From: Desulfatitalea sp. BRH_c12
Lineage (GTDB): Bacteria > Desulfobacterota > Desulfobacteria > Desulfobacterales > Desulfosarcinaceae
Length of the DNA stretch: 64,000 bases
Direction: 5' to 3'
NCBI GenBank assembly: GCA_000961655.1
Contig: LADR01000017.1
Coordinates: forward strand, 1-64,000
Positions 38,471-48,023 of the stretch are shown piece by piece (the stretch's first letter is position 1; every line of letters begins with the position of its first letter). Below the pieces are notes generated by a model. It saw nothing but the letters and a program-made list of their open reading frames with translations, was not told where the DNA came from and made no database searches. The position numbers were made by a program, and so were the translations under genes.

Positions 38471-39175
38471 TTGTCGGTCGCCGGAAAATATTCATGTCAC
38501 GTACGATGGATGACCGTTATAGCGGTTGTCATGGTCGGGGCCTTGCTTTGTTCAGGATGCACGCGTAAAAAAGACACCGAATACCTGGTCCGTGTACGGG
38601 ACCGCTCCCTGACCGTTTTTGACTACAACCGTGCGGTGGAGGCTGCGGCCGAAGAGGCTTTTGCGGGAGAGCGCGATGTCGGGGCGGACGAGTTAATCGA
38701 ACTGAGGGTGCGCATTTTGAATCAACTGACCGAGGAGATGCTCATTTCCGTTTTCGCGGCCGACAACAATATCCAAATCACACCCGAAGAACTGATCAAA
38801 GCCGTGGATGCAATCAAAGCCGATTACCCTGACAATACCTTTGAAGAAACGCTGCTCGAAAATGCAGTGTCGTTTTCTTCCTGGAAAGATAAACTGGCCA
38901 CGCGTCTGTTAGTCGAAAAAGTGATCGGCAGTGAGTTGATCGATACGGTTCAAATCACGTCCGGCGATATCGAACAATATTATAAAGACAATTTCCCCCA
39001 AGGACTGCCGGCCGAAAGCGATGCCGATGCAACCCATCGGAAAGTGGTCAAACATTTGCGTCTCATGAAAGCTGAAACAGCGTATAAAGAATGGATCGAG
39101 CGCTTGCGGCAGACCTATTCGGTCGACATCAACAAATCGGCCTGGGAAAGTCTGAAAGAGCTGCCGCATGCGTAA
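38471..39175 (+). CDS. SurA/PrsA-like chaperone lipoprotein lacking a parvulin domain
   Basis: About 234 residues. A TTG start at 38471 with GGAG six bases upstream gives a lipoprotein signal whose lipobox LLCSGC places the lipidated Cys at 30. An ATG ten codons earlier is an alternative. The mature part resembles the helical N-terminal chaperone module of SurA/PpiD (RVRILNQLTEEMLI, ITPEELIKAVDAIKAD). The region where a parvulin domain would sit is missing. It directly precedes surA (27-base gap), so the pair probably cooperates in outer-membrane protein delivery. Confidence 0.75.
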   Translation: MSVAGKYSCHVRWMTVIAVVMVGALLCSGCTRKKDTEYLVRVRDRSLTVFDYNRAVEAAAEEAFAGERDVGADELIELRVRILNQLTEEMLISVFAADNNIQITPEELIKAVDAIKADYPDNTFEETLLENAVSFSSWKDKLATRLLVEKVIGSELIDTVQITSGDIEQYYKDNFPQGLPAESDADATHRKVVKHLRLMKAETAYKEWIERLRQTYSVDINKSAWESLKELPHA

Positions 39176-39202
39176 GGCGGGGGCATTCATAGGAGAAAAT
39201 TC

Positions 39203-40192
39203 TTGATCCAAACGAACACTTTTTTCAATAGCACCCTATTGCCGATCATGATCGGCATTCTATTGGTGATGATCGGCACAATCGTGCCCAGCCGGGCGGA
39301 AGTGGTGGATCGCATTGTTGCCATCGTCAACGAGGATATCATTTTGCTTTCGGAAATGGAGCAGGCTGCCGAGAGCTATCGGGAAATGCTCAAGGAATCG
39401 GGCTACCCCGAGGACCAGCCCCTTACGCGCGATCAACGGTCCCAGTTGCTGGACAAGATGATCAACGACAAGCTGACCGATCAAGAGGTGAAACGGCAGG
39501 GCATCACGATCAAAGATGAAGAGGTCGATCGCACCATCGATCGTCTCAAGCAGGTCAATCAAACATCCCATGAAGACCTCGTCCGTCTGCTCAAGCTCAG
39601 GGGGATGAGCTTTGAGGAGTACCGGGCCCAGATCAAAGAGCAGCTATTGCAATCGCGCATCGTCAATCGCGAAGTCAAATCCAAGATCGTCATTACCGAA
39701 GACGACGTGAACGCCTATTATGAGGCGCATAAAGCGCAGTATACCGGACAGACCAAGTACCATTTGCGCCACATACTGATGCAACTGCCCTCCAATGCGT
39801 CGGATGAGCGCTCCCGGGTTTACCAGCAGATGCAGGAACTGCATCGGCGTTTGCAAGCCGGAGAAGATTTTTCCAGTCTGGCCAAGATATACTCTCAGGC
39901 TGCGACCGCTGAAGAGGGCGGTGATTTGGGATTGTTCGAGAACCGCTTGCTGACCGACGAGATCCGCAATGTGTTAAGCGGTTTGACCTCTGGCCAATTC
40001 ACCCCGGTGGTAGAAACCGAACAGGGCTATCAAATCTTCTATGTTCAAGAGGTGATCCACACCGCGGGCAAAGATCCGGAAGAAGTCAGGGCGGAGATCC
40101 AGGACAAGCTGTTTGCCGAGGTGGTGGAGCAGAAGTTCGCGGCCTGGTTCAAAGAATTGCGAAAACGAGCGCACGTCGAGATATTGGATTGA
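39203..40192 (+). CDS. surA: Periplasmic chaperone and peptidyl-prolyl isomerase SurA
   Basis: 329 residues. It starts at TTG 39203 with TAGGAGA upstream. A signal peptide (to about residue 32) is followed by the SurA N-terminal domain VVDRIVAIVNEDIILLSEME. A single parvulin domain (about 184-285) begins KYHLRHILMQ and includes EEGGDLGLF and EQGYQIFYV; E. coli SurA has two. It escorts unfolded outer-membrane proteins through the periplasm. Its stop overlaps the recO start by four bases (TTGA). Confidence 0.9.
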   Translation: MIQTNTFFNSTLLPIMIGILLVMIGTIVPSRAEVVDRIVAIVNEDIILLSEMEQAAESYREMLKESGYPEDQPLTRDQRSQLLDKMINDKLTDQEVKRQGITIKDEEVDRTIDRLKQVNQTSHEDLVRLLKLRGMSFEEYRAQIKEQLLQSRIVNREVKSKIVITEDDVNAYYEAHKAQYTGQTKYHLRHILMQLPSNASDERSRVYQQMQELHRRLQAGEDFSSLAKIYSQAATAEEGGDLGLFENRLLTDEIRNVLSGLTSGQFTPVVETEQGYQIFYVQEVIHTAGKDPEEVRAEIQDKLFAEVVEQKFAAWFKELRKRAHVEILD

Positions 40193-40962
40193 CGCACACC
40201 ACTTCAGCCGCCATCGTTCTGCGACGTCGTGATTACGGCGATTTCGACCTTATCCTGACCGTTTTGACGCAAGGCAATGGGGTTTGCACCCTGATCGCCA
40301 AGTCAGCCAAAAAAAGCGTCAAGCGCTTTGCCGGCATTCTGGAGCCCTTTGCCGGCCTCCACATCGTCTACCGCCAGGGACACGGCAACGCAATGCCGGT
40401 CCTGGAGGAGGCGACCCTGGAAAAATCCTACGGCAGCGTACGCAACGATATCGTCAAAACCGCCTACGCCAGTTACTGGTCCGAACTGGTCGCGCTGTGG
40501 CTGGAGTCGGGTCAGGCCAGACCGGATGTCTATGAACTGCTCGATTATGTCCTCGACGGGCTATCAGGAAACACCGCGCCCGGCGCGCTGTTGAGCCTCT
40601 TGTTTCAGATGCGTTTTGTCGGACAGGAAGGGCTGCGTCCCGTTCTGGAGCGCTGTGTCTGCTGCCAAATCGATATCGAGCAGTTACCCCAGCAGTTGTT
40701 CTGCATCGATTTGCGCCAGGGGGGCATTGTCTGCCACGCCTGTCCGTCCCCTGAAACCGCCCAGTTGCAATTGGGTAAGGGGACGCTCAAACAGCTGTTG
40801 TGGATGGCCGAAGGCGATCTGGCGACCGCCTTGCGGGTGCGTTTCAGCCCGCGCGCCATGGCCGAGGCCACCACCTTTCTGGAAGCATTCGTGCCCTATC
40901 ACATCGGCCGGGCACCCAAAAGTCTTGCGTTTTTACGTCAGGTGCGCAACCCGTCCGTATAA
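40189..40962 (+). CDS. recO: DNA repair protein RecO
   Basis: 257 residues, typical length. The N-terminal OB fold begins TTSAAIVLRRRDYGDFDLI. The C-terminal helical part has a zinc-type cluster, CVCC near 163 and CHAC near 183, present in many RecO proteins. RecO loads RecA with RecF/RecR and anneals single strands. It starts at TTG overlapping the surA stop, implying translational coupling. Confidence 0.9.
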   Translation: MTHTTSAAIVLRRRDYGDFDLILTVLTQGNGVCTLIAKSAKKSVKRFAGILEPFAGLHIVYRQGHGNAMPVLEEATLEKSYGSVRNDIVKTAYASYWSELVALWLESGQARPDVYELLDYVLDGLSGNTAPGALLSLLFQMRFVGQEGLRPVLERCVCCQIDIEQLPQQLFCIDLRQGGIVCHACPSPETAQLQLGKGTLKQLLWMAEGDLATALRVRFSPRAMAEATTFLEAFVPYHIGRAPKSLAFLRQVRNPSV

Positions 40963-40973
40963 GGAGTCCTGTG

Positions 40974-42020
40974 ATGAGTGATCTGAGATCTCTTTTGGAA
41001 CAAAACCCGGTGGAAGCGTCAGCCCCATGCCGCATCGATATGGGGGGGACACTCGATCTGAGCACTTTTTACCTGCCGTTGCGGCACCTGCGGCCCTGTA
41101 CCTTCAATGTCGCCCTGAATTTAAGGACGCGGGTGCGGTTGAGCGCGCATACCCGTGGAAAAATCAAAATCGGCTCACGCGGATTCGAAGACCTGGAGGT
41201 CGACAGCGCACGGGCCCCGTTCGATCATCCCATGGGCCTGATGATGGCTGTGGCAGCCTATTTTCAGGCGGATGGTGTCCATATCGAAATCGATTCGGCC
41301 TCGCCGCCGCGCAGTGCCCTGGGCGGCTCTTCAGTGGCCGCGGTGGCGCTGATATGGGCTTTTTCCAAAATAATGGCGCGCGCTGGGCATCCGTTGCCCG
41401 AACTGCAGCGCGTCGCCTTGCTGGCGCATGCTATCGAGCAGAGCGTGGCGGGCGTCCCCTGCGGCATCCAAGACCAGTTGGCTGCAGTTTACGGCGGGGT
41501 GAACAGTTGGTACTGGCTCGGCGAACCGGGCCTTGATCTTTTTGAACGGCGGCAAGTCGTGCCGCACCAGGCCTGCGATGCTTTCGGGCAGCATCTGCTT
41601 GTGGCCTACTGTGGTGTGCCGCATGTTTCCAAGGATATCAATGGCACCTGGGTTCGGGATTTTCTGGCCGGCCGCCATCGCGAGCAGTGGCATCGCATCT
41701 GCCACCTGAGCCGGCAATTCACCGAGGCCGTGGCCGGTGGGCGCTATGACCAGGCCCAGGCCTGCATGAACCAGGAAACCGATCTCCGTCTGGACATGAC
41801 CCCCGATGTACTGGATGATCTCGGCCATCCGCTCGTGGCCGCCGCCCGTCGGGAGCAATGCGGCGCCCGTTTCACCGGGGCCGGCGGCGGCGGGTGCGTC
41901 TGGGCGCTGGGCGCCCCGAACCGCATTGGGGCTTTGCGGTCTGTGTGGCGGCAGATTCTCGCCCAGCGCAGGCACGCCACGCTTTTGGATGCATCTGTCG
42001 ATGCTTCTGGCGTATTGTGA
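40974..42020 (+). CDS. GHMP-superfamily small-molecule kinase, substrate unknown
   Basis: 348 residues. GHMP motifs: N-terminal APCRIDMGGTLDLS; the P-loop variant PPRSALGGSSVAAVAL (111-126); and the C-terminal GARFTGAGGGGCV near 297. Arrangement and length resemble sugar or heptose-phosphate kinases of the family, but the substrate cannot be read from sequence. AAGGAG lies seven bases before ATG 40974; an upstream extension inside recO is possible but unlikely. No sugar-nucleotide genes are adjacent, which makes its place between recO and glyQ unusual. Confidence 0.82.
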   Translation: MSDLRSLLEQNPVEASAPCRIDMGGTLDLSTFYLPLRHLRPCTFNVALNLRTRVRLSAHTRGKIKIGSRGFEDLEVDSARAPFDHPMGLMMAVAAYFQADGVHIEIDSASPPRSALGGSSVAAVALIWAFSKIMARAGHPLPELQRVALLAHAIEQSVAGVPCGIQDQLAAVYGGVNSWYWLGEPGLDLFERRQVVPHQACDAFGQHLLVAYCGVPHVSKDINGTWVRDFLAGRHREQWHRICHLSRQFTEAVAGGRYDQAQACMNQETDLRLDMTPDVLDDLGHPLVAAARREQCGARFTGAGGGGCVWALGAPNRIGALRSVWRQILAQRRHATLLDASVDASGVL

Positions 42021-42142
42021 TTTTAGACAGAAAGTGTTACAGACACCCGATTCTTTTATCCGCGGTTTCAACCTGCGTACAAAGCCATGCAGGCAAGCGG
42101 CGTCGCTCGCACGGCCGCAAAAAATGGATGTGAGGGAAAGAC

Positions 42143-43012
42143 ATGCTTTTTCAAGACGTGATTCTGGCATTGCACAAGTTCTGGTCCCGCAAAGGGTGTC
42201 TTCTGATTCAGCCCTATGACATGGAGGTCGGCGCCGGCACTTTCCATCCCGCCACGCTGTTACGGGCACTGGGACCGGAACCTTGGAAGGTGGCCTATGT
42301 CCAACCGTCGCGGCGCCCCACGGACGGCCGTTACGGCGAAAACCCCAATCGCCTGCAACACTACTATCAATATCAGGTTATTCTCAAACCATCTCCTCAG
42401 GATGTTCAGCAACTCTATCTGGACAGCCTGAAAGTGCTGGGTATCGATCCATTGGAGCATGATATCCGGTTTGTCGAGGATGACTGGGAATCGCCGACCC
42501 TGGGTGCCTCCGGATTGGGTTGGGAAGTGTGGCTGGACGGCATGGAGATCACCCAGTTCACTTACTTTCAGCAGGCCGGCAGCATCGAACTGTCACCAGT
42601 TTCGGTGGAACTGACCTATGGCTTGGAGCGCATCACCATGTACCTGCAGGGCGTGGACAATGTCTACGATCTGAAGTGGAACGATGAAACAGCTTACGGT
42701 GCGGTGCATCACCAGCAGGAGGTCGAGCAGTCGACCTATAACTTCGAGGTGGCTGATGTGCCCATGCTGCTCACGCTGTTCAATAACTACGAAGCCGAAT
42801 CACAGCGCATCATTGCGCGCGGACTGGTACTGCCGGCTTACGAGTATTGCCTGAAATGTTCGCACACCTTTAATTTGCTGGATGCCCGCGGTGCTATCAG
42901 CGTCACCGAACGCACCGGCTATATTGGTCGTATTCGTAATCTGGCCCGCACCTGTGCCGAAGCTTATCTCAATCAGCGCGAGCAGATGGGCTTTCCTCTA
43001 CTGGCCCGTTGA
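42143..43012 (+). CDS. glyQ: Glycyl-tRNA synthetase alpha subunit
   Basis: 289 residues, normal for the bacterial alpha2beta2 enzyme. This subunit holds the class II active site that makes glycyl-adenylate. Visible signatures are [38 protein letters not shown] and [26 protein letters not shown] precedes the ATG. glyS follows after 69 bases. Confidence 0.97.
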   Translation: MLFQDVILALHKFWSRKGCLLIQPYDMEVGAGTFHPATLLRALGPEPWKVAYVQPSRRPTDGRYGENPNRLQHYYQYQVILKPSPQDVQQLYLDSLKVLGIDPLEHDIRFVEDDWESPTLGASGLGWEVWLDGMEITQFTYFQQAGSIELSPVSVELTYGLERITMYLQGVDNVYDLKWNDETAYGAVHHQQEVEQSTYNFEVADVPMLLTLFNNYEAESQRIIARGLVLPAYEYCLKCSHTFNLLDARGAISVTERTGYIGRIRNLARTCAEAYLNQREQMGFPLLAR

Positions 43013-43081
43013 TACGCTTCCTATCCGATTATTTTTACAGGGGATGCCGGTTCTTGCCGTTGAAACCCTTTTGAGGTGTGT

Positions 43082-45148
43082 ATGGAAAACTTACTGATCG
43101 AAATCGGGACCGAAGAAATTCCAGCCGGCTACATCCAGCCCGCCTTGGAAGCCCTTGCGGCCGAGATGGTGCGCAGGCTGACAGCTGCCCGCATCGACCA
43201 CGGTGCCGTTGACACGCATGGAACCCCCCGACGCCTGGTAGTGGCCATCGCGGGGGTGGCCTTGCGCCAGCGACCGGTCACTGAAAAAGTATTGGGACCG
43301 CCGGAACGGGTTGCCGTCGATGATCAGGGGCAATTGACGCTGGCGGCGCGGAAGTTCGCAGAAAAGGTTGGCGTCGCCATCGAGCGCCTGAGTTTTACGG
43401 ATACCGAAAAGGGGCGCTACGTATGCGCTTCGATTTCCGACAAGGGCACCAGTACCAAAAAATATCTTGCCCAGATCCTTCCGGAAATCATTTTAGGGGT
43501 GCCTTTTCCAAAAACCATGCGCTGGTCCGATTTGAACATCGCCTTTGCGCGCCCCATCCAATCCATCCTGGCGCTAATTGGCAAGCAGGTGATTCCTTTT
43601 ACGCTCGGCGACCGGCTCAAGAGCGGCCGGCATGCATGGGGACACCGTTTCATGCAACATAGACGGATTCTCATCGACGATGCTGACAGTTACATGGAGC
43701 GCATGCGCGGCGGGCAGGTGGTAGTCGACATATCGGCGCGCAAGCAGATGGCCCGTGCAGAGGTCGAAGCCGCTGCCGCCACCCTGGGTGGAAAGATTCT
43801 TCCCGACGAAGCCTTGCTGGACACGGTCACCAATCTGGTCGAGATCCCGATTGCCGCCGCAGGCCGCTTCAGCGACACATTTCTGGAATTGCCCAGTGAA
43901 ATTCTGATCACGTCGATGCGCGAACATCAGAAGTATTTCGCCGTCACTGATGATTCCGGAAAGCTGATGCCCTGTTTCGTGGCGGTCAACAATACCCGGA
44001 CCAAGGACATGGCGCTGGTGGCCAAGGGCCATGAACGCGTGCTGCGCGCCCGGTTGTCCGACGCCCAGTTTTTTTACCGCTCTGATCTGCAGCAAAACAT
44101 GGAAACCTGGGTCGAACGGCTCAAAGGGGTTCTTTTTCAGGCCCAGTTGGGAACCATGCATGCCAAGTGCCAAAGGGTCGAGCAGATTGGTTCGCAACTG
44201 GCCGACCTTGCCGCGCCCGAACTGAAGGCCATGGTGGCGCGTGCGGCCCAACTGTGCAAGGCCGATCTGGTCAGTCAGGTGGTTTTCGAATTTCCTAATC
44301 TGCAGGGTATCATGGGGCGCACGTATGCCGCCGCGGCAGGTGAGCACCCCGACGTGGCCGCTGCCATCGAGGAACATTACCGGCCGACCTACTCGGGCGG
44401 TCCGCTGCCTCAAACGCGTGTCGGCGCTTTGCTGGCCATCGCTGACAAGCTGGACACGCTTTGCGGATGTTTTTCAGTGGGGTTGATTCCCACCGGCGCT
44501 TCGGACCCATACGCCCTGCGGCGGCAGGTGATCGGCATCTTGCAGATCATCCTGGCCCGCAAATTTACTTTTTCCTTGCGCACGGCCATCGATCTGAGTC
44601 TGAAACATTTTACGCCGACCGACCCGCAGGCAACGCGTGAGGCGGTGTACGCTTTCATTCAGCAGCGCATGGCGCACCTGTTGGCCGAAGAGGGCTACGC
44701 CAAAGATGTGGTTGCTGCCATCATCAGCGTATCGGCGGATCATGTCCCCAATGTCTGGCAGCGTGTGGCTGCGCTTCAGCAACTTAAAGGGCTTCCCGAT
44801 TTCGAGCCACTGGCAGTTGCCTTCAAGCGGGCCGTCAATATCTTACGCAAAACCAATGAGGCGATTCCGCAATCTCCGGATGCATCCCTTTTTGCCGATC
44901 CGAGTGAAGGAAACCTGTATGCGGCCTATCAATCAGTGAAAGAACAGGTCGAGCAACTGCTCTCCGCTGGAAATCCGGATGCGGCCCTGCGTTTAATCGC
45001 CGGATTACGCGAACCGGTTGACCGTTTCTTTGAAGATGTGATGGTCATGGCCGACGACGATGCTTTGCGAAGAAACCGTTTGGCGCTGCTGCAAGCGATT
45101 GCCTCGCTCTTCGAAAGTATTGCCGATTTTTCCAAAATCTCCGTGTAA
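43082..45148 (+). CDS. glyS: Glycyl-tRNA synthetase beta subunit
   Basis: 688 residues. It begins with the family signature LLIEIGTEEIPAGYI and contains TPRRLVV, REHQKYFAV and, towards the end, an anticodon-binding/HD-like region. It binds tRNA-Gly and works with GlyQ. ATG 43082 with TGAGG upstream is chosen over a TTG/GTG two codons earlier. Probably the penultimate gene of the mfd operon. Confidence 0.97.
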   Translation: MENLLIEIGTEEIPAGYIQPALEALAAEMVRRLTAARIDHGAVDTHGTPRRLVVAIAGVALRQRPVTEKVLGPPERVAVDDQGQLTLAARKFAEKVGVAIERLSFTDTEKGRYVCASISDKGTSTKKYLAQILPEIILGVPFPKTMRWSDLNIAFARPIQSILALIGKQVIPFTLGDRLKSGRHAWGHRFMQHRRILIDDADSYMERMRGGQVVVDISARKQMARAEVEAAAATLGGKILPDEALLDTVTNLVEIPIAAAGRFSDTFLELPSEILITSMREHQKYFAVTDDSGKLMPCFVAVNNTRTKDMALVAKGHERVLRARLSDAQFFYRSDLQQNMETWVERLKGVLFQAQLGTMHAKCQRVEQIGSQLADLAAPELKAMVARAAQLCKADLVSQVVFEFPNLQGIMGRTYAAAAGEHPDVAAAIEEHYRPTYSGGPLPQTRVGALLAIADKLDTLCGCFSVGLIPTGASDPYALRRQVIGILQIILARKFTFSLRTAIDLSLKHFTPTDPQATREAVYAFIQQRMAHLLAEEGYAKDVVAAIISVSADHVPNVWQRVAALQQLKGLPDFEPLAVAFKRAVNILRKTNEAIPQSPDASLFADPSEGNLYAAYQSVKEQVEQLLSAGNPDAALRLIAGLREPVDRFFEDVMVMADDDALRRNRLALLQAIASLFESIADFSKISV

Positions 45149-45178
45149 GCAGCCACTGGGAACACAATGCTAAAAACC

Positions 45179-45196
45179 ACGCGCTGCAACGCGCGT
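45179..45196 (+). terminator. Weak hairpin after glyS
   Basis: ACGCGC pairs with GCGCGT around a six-base loop, with only a moderately T-rich tail. It could partly terminate the glyS transcript ahead of the small gene downstream. Confidence 0.35.
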
Positions 45197-45243
45197 TCAT
45201 CCTTTATGTGTTTTAGATGTAATAGAAAGAGAGGTTCAGCCCA

Positions 45244-45498
45244 ATGCCTTATGATCCGACCAAAGATGAAACGATAAAACAGTGGCACTGTGAAGAAACC
45301 GGTTTAATGGTATCCATTCACCGCTATGATGGCGGCGAAGCCAAGGTCCAGATCGGCCCTCGCATTCTACGCCGCAAAGACGGTGGTGAACGCGCCCCCG
45401 CCAAAGCAGGCCGATTGACCATCGAGGATCTGATGTGGCTTTACGACATCATCGACGAGGTAAAGGAAGAGTTGTCCGGGATGGTCGGACCGGAGTAA
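45244..45498 (+). CDS. Small soluble protein of unknown function
   Basis: 84 residues. A short beta-rich N-terminal half (WHCEETGLMVSIHRYDGGEAKVQI without an obvious zinc pair) is followed by basic RRKDGGER and a C-terminal helix (LTIEDLMWLYDIIDEVKEEL). A GAGAGG site lies upstream. It lies 95 bases after glyS. No family recognised. Confidence 0.65.
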   Translation: MPYDPTKDETIKQWHCEETGLMVSIHRYDGGEAKVQIGPRILRRKDGGERAPAKAGRLTIEDLMWLYDIIDEVKEELSGMVGPE

Positions 45499-45746
45499 TC
45501 TTTTCAGCAAAATGAGAGAGGAGGCCTACAAGGCCTCACGGCGCATCGGCGTTTGAAAAACCTGAGAGTTGGCGTTTCCGCTTTTCGTTACCCACAGTTA
45601 CCTGGGGAGTATAGGAAAGTATGCTACTTAATGGACTTGCCTATCTAATCGCCGCGATTTCTGTGGTAAGCGTTACGTCTCTTAGACCATCAACGTTGAA
45701 TGACCACTTGAAACTTAATCTTCCGGCGAAGTCGGTTTATACAAAA

Positions 45747-47570
45747 ATGGACATTGACGCGCTTGCCGCCCAGCTTGAAAAATATAATGCCGCTTATCGC
45801 AGCGGTCAGCCTCTGGTGGACGATGCCACCTATGATCGTCTGGTCGAACAGTTGCGGATCTTGGATCCGCAGCATCCTTATCTAAGGACGGTCGAACCCG
45901 AAAAATTCAGCGGGCGCAAAGAAGTCCGGCACGCTTCGCCCATGCTTTCCATGGACAAAGCCTATACGGATGCCCAGTTGGAACGCTTCATCGGGCGCGT
46001 GTTGAAAGAAGCGCAGGCCCTGGGCATCGATACCGTTCTTTTCCGGGCCACACCCAAACTGGACGGTCTGGCTGCGCGCGATGACGGCAATATCCTGGCC
46101 AGTCGCGGCAACGGCCAGGTGGGCTATGATATCACCGATGCTTTCGAAAAAGGTGTTGTGCCGGTCGGCGGACGCGGGCAGGGGCTGGGTGAGATTGTCG
46201 TGGTCAACTCCTATTTCGATGCGCACCTGGCCGATAAGTTCGTCCATCCGCGCAACATGGTCGTGGGGATCGTTTCTTCCGATACCTTGAACAAGGACGT
46301 GCTGCAAGCGTTGGCAGACGGCATGGTGCGATTTGTGCCTTACTCCCAATTAAAAGGCTGGGAAGGCAACGCGCAGGCGTTGCTTGTCCAAATGGACACC
46401 TTGAGCCGGCAATTGAAGGAAGAAACCGATTATCCGATGGACGGCCTGGTGGTTTCGACGGTCGATCAGCGTCTCAGGGAACACATGGGGGCCACTGCGC
46501 ATCATTACCGCTGGCAGGTGGCCGTCAAGCGCAAAGGCGAAACCGCGATCACGCAAGTGCAATCCATTCAGTGGCAGGTGGGGCGTACCGGCAATATTAC
46601 GCCGGTCATGGAGGTTGCGCCCGTATTGGTATCAGGTGCAACCATCCGTCGTGTAACCGCCCATCACGCCGGAATGGTGTCCAAACTGGGTATCGGACCG
46701 GGCGCGCGTATCGAGATCATCCGCAGCGGCGAAGTTATTCCCAAGTTGGAGCAAGTCCTGGAACCTTCGGGTACCGTCGATGTACCGCAACATTGTCCTG
46801 CCTGTGGGCAATCCCTGACCTGGAAGGGAGACTTTCTGCGCTGCACCCATCTGAATTGCCCGGCGCAACGGGAGCAGCGCATCAGCCATTGGTTTCGGAT
46901 CTTGGGCAATGCCGACTGGTTCGGTATCAAGACCATTCAGAAAATGGTGGCCGCAGGATATGACACGCTCGAGAAGATATACACCTTAGAAGAAAAAGAT
47001 TTTGTAGCGATGGGATTCGGTCCGGTGCAATCCAGGAATCTGGCCCAGGCGTTGCAAACCAGTCGCAGCAAATCGGTTGAAGACTGGCGGTTCCTGGCTG
47101 CTTTGGGCATACCCGACCTGGGTGTCGGCGACAGCCGTAAACTGCTGCGACATATCGATCTTAAACAACTGCCCTCGGTGACTGAAGAAAGCATCCAGCG
47201 CATCAACGGTTTTGGAGAGATAACCAGCCATTCCATCGTTCAGGGGCTGGCCGAAGTGCGCGAGACGATGTTGCATCTGTTGAACATGGGCTTTAATTTG
47301 CAAGAAACAGCCTTGCCGGCCGAAGAGGCCGAGGCAACGCCAATCAGCGGAAAAAATATTGTTTTTACCGGTAAAATGGGACAGGGCAGCCGGGAAGATA
47401 TGGAAGCCGAGGCACGCCGTTTGGGCGCCAACGTGCAATCGGCGGTCAGTCGAACGACCGACTACCTGATTTGTGGAGAAAAAGTGGGGGCCGCGAAAAA
47501 AAGCAAGGCGTCCCAATTGGGCGTTCAGATGCTTTCCGAAGAAGAGTATTACCGTTTCATCGGCCGGTGA
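45747..47570 (+). CDS. ligA: Divergent NAD+-dependent DNA ligase (LigA family)
   Basis: About 607 residues, shorter than E. coli LigA (671). Features in order: part of domain Ia (LVDDATYD, 23-30); HASPMLSMDKAY; the nucleophile K104 in PKLDG; SRGNGQVGYDIT; an OB domain with VGRTGNITPV; a four-Cys zinc finger (CPAC then CTHLNC); helix-hairpin-helix; and a C-terminal BRCT domain (about 530-607). Several normally fixed residues differ: the Ia YH pair reads YR, the GED motif reads GYD, the NAAAGSLR block reads NMVVGIVS, and the DGVVIK lysine is Ser in DGLVVS. The frame is open to 45621, but the domain start fits ATG 45747. It may be a second ligase. Confidence 0.82.
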   Translation: MDIDALAAQLEKYNAAYRSGQPLVDDATYDRLVEQLRILDPQHPYLRTVEPEKFSGRKEVRHASPMLSMDKAYTDAQLERFIGRVLKEAQALGIDTVLFRATPKLDGLAARDDGNILASRGNGQVGYDITDAFEKGVVPVGGRGQGLGEIVVVNSYFDAHLADKFVHPRNMVVGIVSSDTLNKDVLQALADGMVRFVPYSQLKGWEGNAQALLVQMDTLSRQLKEETDYPMDGLVVSTVDQRLREHMGATAHHYRWQVAVKRKGETAITQVQSIQWQVGRTGNITPVMEVAPVLVSGATIRRVTAHHAGMVSKLGIGPGARIEIIRSGEVIPKLEQVLEPSGTVDVPQHCPACGQSLTWKGDFLRCTHLNCPAQREQRISHWFRILGNADWFGIKTIQKMVAAGYDTLEKIYTLEEKDFVAMGFGPVQSRNLAQALQTSRSKSVEDWRFLAALGIPDLGVGDSRKLLRHIDLKQLPSVTEESIQRINGFGEITSHSIVQGLAEVRETMLHLLNMGFNLQETALPAEEAEATPISGKNIVFTGKMGQGSREDMEAEARRLGANVQSAVSRTTDYLICGEKVGAAKKSKASQLGVQMLSEEEYYRFIGR

Positions 47571-47661
47571 GTTATCGCGCCAAGCGTATACCCCGGGTGT
47601 GGCCCTGATGCCAACAGCCGGTCCCCGCAGATATATTTTGTACCGAAAGGCAGGTGGCAAG

Positions 47662-47940
47662 ATGGTGAGCAACCAAAAAGCACATGTCATCATATCCGGG
47701 CGCGTGCAAGGGGTTTTCTTCCGTGCCGAGACGCGTCGGGCCGCCGAGCGTATTGGGGTCACCGGATGGGTGCGCAACCGTCCGGACGGAACCGTGGAGG
47801 CCGTTTTCGATGGAAATCCGCAGGCCGTAAAAGATGCCATCGCCTGGTGCCACAGGGGATCTCCCATGTCAAAAGTCGAAGATTTGCAGGTGACATGGGA
47901 AGAAAGCGACGGAGCGTTCACCGATTTCAGCATCCGCTGA
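47662..47940 (+). CDS. acyP: Acylphosphatase
   Basis: 92 residues, the standard size. The signature GRVQGVFFRAETRR supplies the catalytic Arg, and GWVRNRPDGTVEA supplies the catalytic Asn. It hydrolyses acyl phosphates in the cytoplasm. AGG-rich bases precede ATG 47662. It follows the ligase after 91 bases and converges on the HU gene. Confidence 0.93.
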   Translation: MVSNQKAHVIISGRVQGVFFRAETRRAAERIGVTGWVRNRPDGTVEAVFDGNPQAVKDAIAWCHRGSPMSKVEDLQVTWEESDGAFTDFSIR

Positions 47941-48017
47941 CAGCAGATAGATGAGGCGTAATCCAACGCAGGCGCTTGTTTCGCGCGGGCTTATATTTAC
48001 AGTTTATCTCCTGCTGT
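47940..48017. terminator. Possible bidirectional stem between acyP and hup
   Basis: ACAGCAG (47940-47946) is inverted as CTGCTGT (48011-48017), with partial pairing inward. It lies between convergent stop codons, but the loop is long and no strong T tract is present. Confidence 0.3.
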
Positions 48018-48023
48018 AGCGGT

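Noticed and set aside
45621-45746. N-terminal extension of the ligase with a hydrophobic start
   Set aside because: DNA ligases are cytoplasmic and the domain Ia homology starts after 45747; the hydrophobic stretch is most likely untranslated.
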